This document shows, piece by piece, positions 51,800-58,523 of a DNA stretch of 64,000 bases. The notes beneath the pieces are model-generated. The model made no database searches. It saw only the letters and a program-made list of their open reading frames with translations, and was not told the origin of the DNA. The DNA is from Streptomyces sp. DH41. GTDB lineage: Bacteria; Actinomycetota; Actinomycetes; Streptomycetales; Streptomycetaceae. The stretch spans positions 62,001 through 126,000 of the forward strand of contig NZ_JARVKY010000001.1 in the NCBI RefSeq assembly GCF_029813785.1, given 5' to 3'. Within the stretch, counting starts at the first letter, position 1. The number at the start of each line of letters is the position of its first letter. Position numbers and translations under genes: made by a program.

Positions 51800-52270
51800 A
51801 TGAACCTGCTCCGCAAGCCCGTCGCCGTGACCGTCGCCGCACTGGCCCTGGCCGCCCTGCCGACCGCCGCCCAAGCCCACGACGGCACCCACCCGTTCGA
51901 GAACTGCGCCGAGGCGTACGAGAACGGGTACTCCAACATCGCCAAGGGCGACAAGCACTACGGGGAGCACCTGGACCGCGACGACGACGGCGTCGGCTGC
52001 GACAAGCCGCCCGCCGGCTTCGTGCCCGCCGGCGACAAGGACGCGGGCGACAAGGACGACGACTCGGCCGGCTCCGGGAACGCGGAGAACTCCGGCAGCG
52101 GCGAGGCCGGCGGCGCGAAGGAGGCCGCCGGGCAGCAGGGCGCCGACCTGGCCGAGACCGGCGGCGACGACACCACCCCGTACATCGCGGCGGGCGGCGC
52201 GGCCGTCGTGCTCGCCGGCGGCGGACTGCTGCTGGCCGTGAACAGGCGGCGCGGCGCCGCCTCCCGCTGA
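51800..52270 (+). CDS. Excalibur calcium-binding surface protein with LAETG signal
   Basis: This 156-aa cell-wall protein has, in order: a signal peptide (to TAAQAHD, about 27); an Excalibur domain (FENCAEAYENGY ... LDRDDDGVGCDKPP) with the DxDxDGxxC calcium motif; a charged, low-complexity linker; and a sorting signal LAETG (near 119-123) followed by a hydrophobic helix and RRR tail. LAxTG is the Streptomyces class E sortase recognition form, so the protein is likely wall-linked. It is the last chromosomal gene before the integrase. Confidence 0.88.
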   Translation: MNLLRKPVAVTVAALALAALPTAAQAHDGTHPFENCAEAYENGYSNIAKGDKHYGEHLDRDDDGVGCDKPPAGFVPAGDKDAGDKDDDSAGSGNAENSGSGEAGGAKEAAGQQGADLAETGGDDTTPYIAAGGAAVVLAGGGLLLAVNRRRGAASR

Positions 52271-52329
52271 CGCCACGCGCGACGAGGCCGGGGAAGGAAG
52301 ACCGCGAAGGCGGCACCCCCGCACAGGGT

Positions 52330-52366
52330 GTACGGCTGACCTCTCTACCTGGGAGATCAGCCGTAC
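52330..52366. terminator. terminator-like hairpin at element edge
   Basis: 10-bp arms GTACGGCTGA (52330-52339) and TCAGCCGTAC (52357-52366), with a smaller TCTC/GAGA inner stem, lie between the Excalibur gene and the convergent integrase. It may end both transcripts. The element's attachment site should be in or near this 116-base gap. Confidence 0.75.
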
Positions 52367-52386
52367 CTCATGTCCCGAGGGCACTC

Positions 52387-53622
52387 TCAGGGCACATCGC
52401 CCAGAACGGCTTCCATCATGTCGGCCGTCCGATCCGCCTCCGCCTCCCACAGATGCGTGTAGACGTTCAGCGTGATCGAGGGCTTGGCGTGCCCCAGGCG
52501 CATCTGAACCTGCTTCGGCGTCGCCCCGTTCCTGATCAGCACGGAGGCGTAGAAATGGCGCAGGTCATGAAGCGTGGTGCCCTCGGGGACGCGTACCTTG
52601 CTGCCGGACTTCGCCAGGTGCGCATTCGCCCGCTTGACGTTGCGGGCCCACAGCTTCGCCCAGCTGCCACGCCGGATCGCCCCGCCGGTCTCACTCGTGT
52701 ACAGCAGCCGGGCGTGTCGCCACACGGGCTTACGTGGGTTCGTCCGGTCCTCGATGTGTACGACATTGGGTGGGAAAGCCTTCCGGTGTAGCTCGATCTC
52801 GTCGACTACGGATTGCCCTTGGGGCACTGCTCTATAGCTCTGTTTGGTCTTCGGCTCGCCCAGGTACGGCACGCCCTTGTCGGGGCCGATCAGTTGCTGC
52901 TTGACCTCGACGGTCTTGGCCGGCTCCTCGTCTTCCAAGCCGAACAACTCGCCTTGGCGGAGTCCGGTGGAAGCCGCCTGCCGCACCAGCGCCCGATACC
53001 GGGGAGTCGCAGTGGCAATCAGCGCCCTTACAGCCTCCGGGTCGAGCGGATGAATCTCCGGATAGAACACCTCGGGCGGCTTGAGACCCTCCCACGGATA
53101 CTTAGGGATGAGGCCCTCTTGATGAGCCATCTTCAGGACGCTGGTGCAGACGTTCCAAGGTGTCGCGAACGTCGACGGGGCGATGACTGCGGACCGCTCT
53201 TTGATCCACTTCTGGCCGTCTGCCCGCTGGATGCTGCCGATCTGCCGGTTGCCGAAGGTCGGATAGATGTGCAGCCGTAGGGCCCGCTCGACATTCGTCT
53301 CGGTCCGATCGCGATGAACGGCCGTCTCCTGCCAGCGCTCAGCGACGGCCCTGAACTTCTGCTTGCCAAGCTCCCGATTCACGAAGGTGCCGCCATCGAG
53401 TTCGGCTTTCACCTTGGCGGCCCTGGAGTCTGCGGCCGTCCTCTTCGCGAAGTTCTCCTTGCACTGCTTGCCGGACAGATCCCGATAGCGCACCTGCCAG
53501 CGCTTGCCGACTCCGTGTTCGGTGCTCGGGTACACGGTCGCCGTCTTGGTGCTGTGCGCTTGGCACGGCTCGGCGTCGGCCGGCGGGCGGGACAGATGCC
53601 AGCGGTCGTAGACGTCAGTCAT
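52387..53622 (-). CDS. int: tyrosine recombinase (integrase)
   Basis: This 411-aa phage-type integrase has an N-terminal arm-binding region, a SAM-like core-binding domain (about 85-185) and a catalytic domain. All catalytic residues are visible: R222 (TGLRQGEL), a Lys near 260, H352 and R355 (LHDLRHFYA), H378 (LGHAK) and the nucleophile Y388 (NVYTH). It is at the element's edge next to xis, as is usual in AICEs. The gene looks intact. The stop is 21 bases from the hairpin at 52366. Confidence 0.95.
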   Translation of the reverse strand: MTDVYDRWHLSRPPADAEPCQAHSTKTATVYPSTEHGVGKRWQVRYRDLSGKQCKENFAKRTAADSRAAKVKAELDGGTFVNRELGKQKFRAVAERWQETAVHRDRTETNVERALRLHIYPTFGNRQIGSIQRADGQKWIKERSAVIAPSTFATPWNVCTSVLKMAHQEGLIPKYPWEGLKPPEVFYPEIHPLDPEAVRALIATATPRYRALVRQAASTGLRQGELFGLEDEEPAKTVEVKQQLIGPDKGVPYLGEPKTKQSYRAVPQGQSVVDEIELHRKAFPPNVVHIEDRTNPRKPVWRHARLLYTSETGGAIRRGSWAKLWARNVKRANAHLAKSGSKVRVPEGTTLHDLRHFYASVLIRNGATPKQVQMRLGHAKPSITLNVYTHLWEAEADRTADMMEAVLGDVP

Positions 53623-53652
53623 TCGTGCGCCTCTCCCTAAAACTGTCTCGGG

Positions 53653-53841
53653 TCATGCTGCGAATCGGGCTCCGATCTCGTCGGCGTCGTACTTGTCGAG
53701 CGCTTCGGCGTCGTACAGAACATGTCGACCGCGCTTGATGAAGCACTGCGGGCCGGTTCCGACGTAGCGCCAATAGCGGACGGTTGCGGGCGACGTGCGG
53801 TAGCGCTCGGCGACTTCCGCAGTCGTCAAGTACCTCTTCAT
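53653..53841 (-). CDS. xis: excisionase / MerR-like HTH protein
   Basis: A 62-aa helix-turn-helix protein (MKRYLTTAEVAERYRTSPATVRYWRYVG at the start) of the kind called Xis in AICEs and phages. It would direct the integrase toward excision by bending the att DNA. It is 30 bases upstream of int in the same transcript, and close to the origin-like repeats. Confidence 0.85.
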   Translation of the reverse strand: MKRYLTTAEVAERYRTSPATVRYWRYVGTGPQCFIKRGRHVLYDAEALDKYDADEIGARFAA

Positions 53842-53900
53842 GACGTCCTTCCTGAGAGGTCAGGTGCGGGGGCCGCGTGTGTCCGAGGTGCGGATTTCTG

Positions 53901-54104
53901 CGTCACTGCGTCAAACGCGTCATGCGGGTCTGTGACCTGTGGGTTTGCGTGACTCGGCGGTGTCGGCTGTCTGTCACGGCCGGGTGGGTGTGTCACGGGG
54001 GTGTGACGCGGGTGACGTGGTGTGACGCGGGTTTCGGGCGTCTGCGTCACGCCCGTTGAAGCAGGTCAGGGGCCGTCATTGTGGTGACGGATGACGTGGT
54101 GACG
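53901..54104. repeat. TGACG/CGTCA iteron-like cluster, putative origin or operator
   Basis: Eleven copies of TGACG (or its complement) start at 53901, 53909, 53918, 54004, 54013, 54023, 54045, 54074, 54085, 54092 and 54100, grouped at 7-11 base steps. The surrounding 438-base gap between xis and the replication genes has no convincing gene and is less GC-rich than the flanks. This is where an AICE origin or a replication-control region is expected. Confidence 0.55.
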
Positions 54105-54215
54105 CAGGGGCTCTCTCTTAGGACAAAAGAGGGGGTGGTTTCTGTTTGTGATGCGGCTGCGGTGTTGAAGCAGGAGCCGCTTCGCGGCGCGTTCTTGGGG
54201 CGGCTGTCGCCGAAC

Positions 54216-54254
54216 AGCAAGAGGAGCACCGGGGCGGCGGGTGCTCCTCTTGCT
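54216..54254. terminator. strong hairpin after the replication operon
   Basis: A perfect 15-bp inverted repeat (54216-54230 with 54240-54254, 9-base loop) starts 26 bases after the replication ATPase stop on the minus strand. It should end that operon's transcript and separate it from the xis-int unit. Confidence 0.75.
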
Positions 54255-54279
54255 TGTCATGCGGCCGAGAGCGCCCGTG

Positions 54280-55761
54280 TCAGTGCAGGGAGCCCTGTTG
54301 GTGCAGGGGCTCGGGTGCGGGGCGGGTCATGGCGATGTAGCGGGCGGTGCGGGTGCGTCCCCAGTCGATGACGACGCCACGGGCGGCGAAGGTGGGCTGG
54401 AGGCGCTTGAGCCGGTCGGAGAGGACTTTGCCGGTGGTGGGCCAGCCCTTGGGCAGGGGACGGCAGTCCTCACCGCTGTGGAGACGGCTGAGGCAGTCCA
54501 GCCACTCGGAGGAGGTCATGCGCTGCTCTGCGCCCGGGTCGAGACCGGCGGCGTGGTGCAGCACGGTCTGTGCAAGGAGGTCGCCCTCGATGACGTCGTC
54601 GTTGAGGTCGTCGAGGCTGGCCCGGTAGGCGGGCAGTGAGGCGAGGCCGGTGGCCGTGTCGAACTGCGCGCACAGGTGGGCGAAGTCGGCCATGCGCAGG
54701 TCGGTGGGGGTGGGGGCGGTGGCGGCGCGGACCTTGACGGTGAGGTCGAGGAGCGAGCCGAGGATGACGGGCAGCGCGGTGGTGAACTCGGCCCACAGCT
54801 CTGCTTCGGTGCGCCGCACCGTCGGGCGCTCCAGCCGCAGGGGCAGGAGACGTTCCGCCAAGTCGGGCCGGATGACGCCCACGTCAATGCCGGTCAGGAG
54901 CAGGGGCCGGCGGTAGCGGGAGCGGTACACGTCGCCGTCGCTGAACAGGGCGCGCTTGATGGACTCGGCTCCGGTGACGATGCAGCACATGAGGTCGGAC
55001 AGGTCGGGTGCCAGGTGGGAGAGGTTGTCCAGGGCGGTGATCCAGCCTGCCGCCACGGCGGTGATCAGGCTCTCTTCATCCTTGGGCGCGCGGCGCAGGT
55101 CGCCGCTCATGCCCTCGATGATGCGCACGAGCATGCGGCCCGCGGTCGACTTGCCGGCGCCCTGCGGGCCGGTGAGGAACGGCGCGGGGACCGGGACGCC
55201 CGGTTCCAGGCAGCCGACGAGCCAGGCCAGCGCCAAACATTCGGTGTCAGGGGTGGCGAAGTTGGTCAGCCTCAGCAAGGCGTCGATGCCCTGCCCGGCG
55301 GTGTCCTTGGCGGGCAGGGGCAGTTCGCCGGTGAGCTGGGTGCGCCGCCAGCAGACCTCTGCAGGGTCGGGAATGGCGATGGTCCAGCCGGTGGGGTGGA
55401 TGCGCACGGACTGACCGTCGTCGCGGCCGAGGTCGAGCCAGGTGGCCCCGTCCGAACCGGGTGCCACACGGATGTGGGTGGCCTGCACGTCCTTAGAGAG
55501 AGCGAGTGCTTCGATCAAGTCCAGTGCCTCCTTCAAGGCAGTGCCGTTGAATACGCCGATCCCGTCCCGGAACAGGCCGACCATGAGTTCCTGGCGGTGG
55601 CTCCCGGTGGTGCCCTGAGAGCGGATGGGACGGGCCACGGGGTGGCCGTTGCGCTGGGCGTAGACGGTGCCGTCGACAGTGCGGAAGTAGCGGAAATGGG
55701 CCTGCGCGTACTCGGTGATGACCTCGCGACCCGGCGCCTTCTCGTCCTCGGACACGGTCAC
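54280..55761 (-). CDS. replication ATPase/helicase-like protein
   Basis: This 493-aa protein has a P-loop ATPase core. Walker A is TGPQGAGKSTAGRML and the Walker B/strand region ALDNLSHLAPDLSDLM, with an arginine-rich follow-up typical of plasmid/phage SF3-like or P4-type primase-associated helicases. The first 180 residues (ITEYAQAHFRYFRTVDG) show no family I know. It starts at GTG 55761, overlapping the prim-pol stop (GTGA), so the two products probably form a Rep complex. A longer in-frame upstream extension runs across the prim-pol gene in another phase and is not real. Confidence 0.8.
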   Translation of the reverse strand: MTVSEDEKAPGREVITEYAQAHFRYFRTVDGTVYAQRNGHPVARPIRSQGTTGSHRQELMVGLFRDGIGVFNGTALKEALDLIEALALSKDVQATHIRVAPGSDGATWLDLGRDDGQSVRIHPTGWTIAIPDPAEVCWRRTQLTGELPLPAKDTAGQGIDALLRLTNFATPDTECLALAWLVGCLEPGVPVPAPFLTGPQGAGKSTAGRMLVRIIEGMSGDLRRAPKDEESLITAVAAGWITALDNLSHLAPDLSDLMCCIVTGAESIKRALFSDGDVYRSRYRRPLLLTGIDVGVIRPDLAERLLPLRLERPTVRRTEAELWAEFTTALPVILGSLLDLTVKVRAATAPTPTDLRMADFAHLCAQFDTATGLASLPAYRASLDDLNDDVIEGDLLAQTVLHHAAGLDPGAEQRMTSSEWLDCLSRLHSGEDCRPLPKGWPTTGKVLSDRLKRLQPTFAARGVVIDWGRTRTARYIAMTRPAPEPLHQQGSLH

Positions 55762-56606
55762 ATCCCCAAAGCGGTGCGGGCGTTGGTCCACGCGTCCGTG
55801 CAGTGCCGGGCCGTCTCGCCCTTGGCCTGCGCGGCGGTGAACAGCCGAGCGACGTGAGTGTCGGTGAGGCAACCGCACCGGCCGTGCCGAGACAGCACCG
55901 CGAGGAACGTCCGGTACACGGTCGCGTGGACCGCGCTGGATGCCTCGGTGATGCGCTGCTCTGCCATGGCGATGCCCCGTTCCAGGAACGCGGGCGTGCG
56001 GTGCGGGCACTCCCCCTGTCCGCCCCTCACGGGCCCTGGGAGCGTCTGTGGCGCCCTGGAGGCGGGGGACGGCTCCTTTACTGCCAGGGCGCGCACAGCG
56101 TCCGGGAGAGTGGCCATGACGCCAACCCCGGGACCGAGCCAACGCGCGTAGGCCATTGCCGACTTGATGTCTACGCCGGGCCGGACAGCGTTGCGGGAGG
56201 CCAGGGCGCCCCGGTAGATCCAGTGCTCGCCGCGCGTCGTGGGCACGGTCCGCGTGGCGGGCAGCGCGGTGCGGGCCCAGGCGATGGCGTCGGCGTCGTC
56301 CAGGTCGACCACGGTCAGGCCGGCGCCGCCGGGGTGGTAGGCGACGCACACCGCCTGTCGCCACGCCGCCGCCCATGCGGGCGAGACGATGATGGCCGGT
56401 TCGGTGGTGGCGGCGGCCCATCCGTGGCAGGGGGCCGGGCACCGGCATGGACCGGGCACCTTCATGTTCGGCCGGCCGCCGCACGCGTTGTCCGCGCACG
56501 CCATGCAGTTGCCGAACGGGACCTTGCCCCGGCGTAGGGGCAGCACGGGCACGCCGGAAGCGGCGAGGCTCAGCGCGGTGTGCTGGGGGTATGGCGTCTC
56601 GCTCAT
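55758..56606 (-). CDS. bifunctional DNA primase/polymerase (prim-pol)
   Basis: This 282-aa archaeo-eukaryotic primase-like protein has a Cys/His-rich N-terminus (CMACADNACGGRP, then CRCPAPCHGW), probably a zinc-binding insert. The catalytic acid pair is in LTVVDLDDADAIAW, and WIYRG plus RPGVDIK(S) follow, as in the bifunctional prim-pol family PF09250-like proteins. It would prime and copy the element's origin. ATG 56606 overlaps the methyltransferase stop (ATGA), and its own stop overlaps the ATPase start. This defines a RepPP-type AICE. Confidence 0.85.
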   Translation of the reverse strand: MSETPYPQHTALSLAASGVPVLPLRRGKVPFGNCMACADNACGGRPNMKVPGPCRCPAPCHGWAAATTEPAIIVSPAWAAAWRQAVCVAYHPGGAGLTVVDLDDADAIAWARTALPATRTVPTTRGEHWIYRGALASRNAVRPGVDIKSAMAYARWLGPGVGVMATLPDAVRALAVKEPSPASRAPQTLPGPVRGGQGECPHRTPAFLERGIAMAEQRITEASSAVHATVYRTFLAVLSRHGRCGCLTDTHVARLFTAAQAKGETARHCTDAWTNARTALGM

Positions 56607-57340
56607 GCCGCTACCTCCAGCGTGGGGGCGAGGGTGGCGAGCCAGGCGTGTGCGATCCACTCGGTATAGGCGGGCGGGAGCGCGTCCCGTAGGCGGAGGT
56701 GATCGGTCGACCAGTCGATGCCCTTGGCGTCGCGGATCTCCCGCACGGTGGCCTTGCCGCCGCCCTGGCCGTACGCGGCGACGTAGGGGCCCTCGCGGTA
56801 GACGCCGTGGCGCCACCCGCGCACATAGCCCCGGTGGCGGGGGTGCGCTGGCTGCACGGTGGTCCAACCCCCGAGTTCGAAGTAGCGGTGCATGAGCACG
56901 CCGAGACCGAACATCTCGCCGCACAGACGCAGGTCTTTGCGGACCTCGGAGCCGGCCACGTTCTCCATCACGTACGGCCGCCCCGTGGCCTCCAGCGCGG
57001 CCCTGGTCGGGGCGATGAGCCGGGGGTAGGTGCGGCCGACGGCCGCGTTGCGGGCCCGGTTGGTGCCCTTCGTGGGCGCGCCCTCGCCCTGGCAGGGCGG
57101 GGAGGCGTGGATGAAGTCGAATTCGTGGCCGTGCGCGCGGATGAAGTCGATGGCGTCGCCCTGGTGGAAGGCGTCACCGCAGTAGTCCGGCTGTGCCTGG
57201 ATGTCGACGCCGGTGACGTGCACGCCCGGGACGGCGTCCTTGATGCCCTTGGTGGCGCCGCCGATGCAGGAGTAGGCGTCCAGCACCCGGAAGGGGCGGA
57301 ACGTGTCCGGCACTCGCCGGATCTCGGAAGGTTGCGTCAT
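56603..57340 (-). CDS. C5-cytosine DNA methyltransferase-like protein
   Basis: This 245-aa small DNA methyltransferase fold has motif I-like LDAYSCIGGATKGIK, motif IV SPPCQGEGAP with the catalytic Cys, and motif VI ENVAG. It lacks a clear separate target recognition domain, being much shorter than M.HhaI-like enzymes (about 327 aa). It lies first in the replication operon, with a 4-base overlap to prim-pol. It might mark element DNA or the origin, or protect from host restriction. No cognate nuclease gene is visible. Confidence 0.82.
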   Translation of the reverse strand: MTQPSEIRRVPDTFRPFRVLDAYSCIGGATKGIKDAVPGVHVTGVDIQAQPDYCGDAFHQGDAIDFIRAHGHEFDFIHASPPCQGEGAPTKGTNRARNAAVGRTYPRLIAPTRAALEATGRPYVMENVAGSEVRKDLRLCGEMFGLGVLMHRYFELGGWTTVQPAHPRHRGYVRGWRHGVYREGPYVAAYGQGGGKATVREIRDAKGIDWSTDHLRLRDALPPAYTEWIAHAWLATLAPTLEVAA

Positions 57341-57430
57341 GCTGTAGATCTCCTGTTCTGCTACGTCGGGATTGGGAGACCGAGGGCGGCGGGCTGTCCT
57401 GTCCGGGAGTGCCGCCGCCCTCGGGCGTAG

Positions 57431-57898
57431 CTAGCTGTAGAACCTGTTGCGCTTGATGACGGCCTTGCGGATGTTGACCGTGGTTCCGCCGCCGTGGCTA
57501 CCCGCGCTGATGACCAACACGACGACCCATCCGCCGAAGAGCACGGCGGCGAGGATGACGAGCTGGTGGATGAGCGCGGTCAGTGCCGCGATGAACGTGG
57601 TGAGCAGCAGCAGTCCGCCGCACACGGCGAGGAACCCGACACCCCCGAGCGCGATGTTCACCGCCGTACGGGAGACGGCCGGCTTGTGCGCGGCCGGGTG
57701 GGGCTTGGCGGGCTCGACGGCGTAGCCGGTAACGACGCGGCCGTCGGGCAGGACGACGCTCGCCACGGACGGGACGCCGCCCGGTTGGACGGGTGCGAGC
57801 GGGGCGGTGTGCGCGGGGGCGAGGGGCGTGGGGGTGTGGACTTCCACGGCCGCCGTCTCGTGTGCGGCCGGGCGCCCGTACGCGGTGGGTTCGTTCAT
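57431..57898 (-). CDS. element membrane protein
   Basis: This 155-aa protein has a disordered, Pro/Ala-rich N-terminal half and two adjacent transmembrane helices (about 88-108 and 115-135: FLAVCGGLLLLTTFIAALTA and LVILAAVLFGGWVVVLVIS), then a basic tail. Such small proteins are usual between rep and tra in AICEs, likely helping conjugative spread, but no family is recognised. It shares direction with its neighbours, 90 bases upstream of the methyltransferase. Confidence 0.65.
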   Translation of the reverse strand: MNEPTAYGRPAAHETAAVEVHTPTPLAPAHTAPLAPVQPGGVPSVASVVLPDGRVVTGYAVEPAKPHPAAHKPAVSRTAVNIALGGVGFLAVCGGLLLLTTFIAALTALIHQLVILAAVLFGGWVVVLVISAGSHGGGTTVNIRKAVIKRNRFYS

Positions 57899-57918
57899 GG
57901 TCCTGGTCTCCGTTCGGG

Positions 57919-58113
57919 TCAGCGGCCGGTGTCGGGCAGGGCGTCGGCGACGGCGGTGACGAGCTGGTTGATGGTGTCGGCCGCGTCGGTGCCGGCGAGG
58001 TAGAAGCCGAAGAGCGCGACGGCGACGGCCGCGCCGGCGCCGACGGCCTTGAAGCGCAGCAGCAGCACGACGACGACGGCGAGCAGCAGAACGAGGGGGA
58101 TGGTGAGGGTCAC
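57919..58113 (-). CDS. small membrane protein (64 aa)
   Basis: A 64-aa protein (GTG start) with two short hydrophobic segments: LTIPLVLLLAVVVVLLLRF at 2-20 and GAGAAVAVALFGFYLAG at about 25-41. It lies between two other small membrane proteins of the element in one presumed transcript. Role unknown. Confidence 0.6.
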   Translation of the reverse strand: MTLTIPLVLLLAVVVVLLLRFKAVGAGAAVAVALFGFYLAGTDAADTINQLVTAVADALPDTGR

Positions 58114-58130
58114 GGGCGTCTCCCGGCGGG

Positions 58131-58382
58131 TCAGCGGGTGCCGGCGCGGTAGGTGCGCGCGGCGCGGTTGTAGATCCAGCGGCCGACGCGTATGCGCTTG
58201 CCGGTGGCGTGGCAGCGTCGGCAGTCACGGCCGCGCTTGGGCTTGCCCTTGCGGTCGGTGGTGAGTTCGTGGCCCATGCCGTCGCACTTGCGGCAGTCCC
58301 CGAACGGGCTCAGCCAGCACCGAACGATGTAACCCAGTGTGACGAGCAAGAGGAAGGCGGTAGTAAGGGCTGCAAGGCTCAT
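58131..58382 (-). CDS. membrane-anchored DnaJ-like zinc-finger protein
   Basis: This 83-aa protein starts with a transmembrane helix (LTTAFLLLVTLGYIVRCWL, about 6-24). Two Cys pairs, CRKCDGMG and CRRCHATG, are like the zinc-binding repeats of DnaJ, suggesting a compact zinc knuckle. In AICEs such a protein could work with the translocase or Spd proteins. This role is inference. It is 17 bases upstream of the 64-aa gene. Confidence 0.65.
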   Translation of the reverse strand: MSLAALTTAFLLLVTLGYIVRCWLSPFGDCRKCDGMGHELTTDRKGKPKRGRDCRRCHATGKRIRVGRWIYNRAARTYRAGTR

Positions 58383-58477
58383 CAGGGGCCTCTCAGGCGG
58401 GTTTCAGGGGGTTTTCGCAGGTGGGCTGCTACGCGCTAGCGGCCTGATCAGGGGCGGTTTGGGTCGCTAGCAGGGTT

Positions 58478-58511
58478 GCTACCGGTAGCGACGTCTGCCG
58501 CTACCGGTAGC
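58478..58511. repeat. paired GCTACCGGTAGC palindromes, candidate clt/operator
   Basis: Two identical 12-bp palindromes (58478-58489 and 58500-58511), with further GCTAGC-like copies at 58432-58440 and 58465-58470, lie between the Tra stop and the zinc-finger gene. TraB-type translocases recognise a short repeated clt sequence near tra, so this is a candidate, or a repressor operator. Confidence 0.5.
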
Positions 58512-58523
58512 ACCCTCCGGGAC

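Noticed and set aside
52330..52366. tRNA fragment at the element edge
   Set aside because: The GTACGGCTGA hairpin has no T-loop (TTCGA) or acceptor features; it is better read as a terminator or structure.
54047..54229. 60-aa minus-strand ORF in the iteron region
   Set aside because: No good RBS; its sequence lies within the TGACG repeats and hairpin approach, and lacks codon-bias support.
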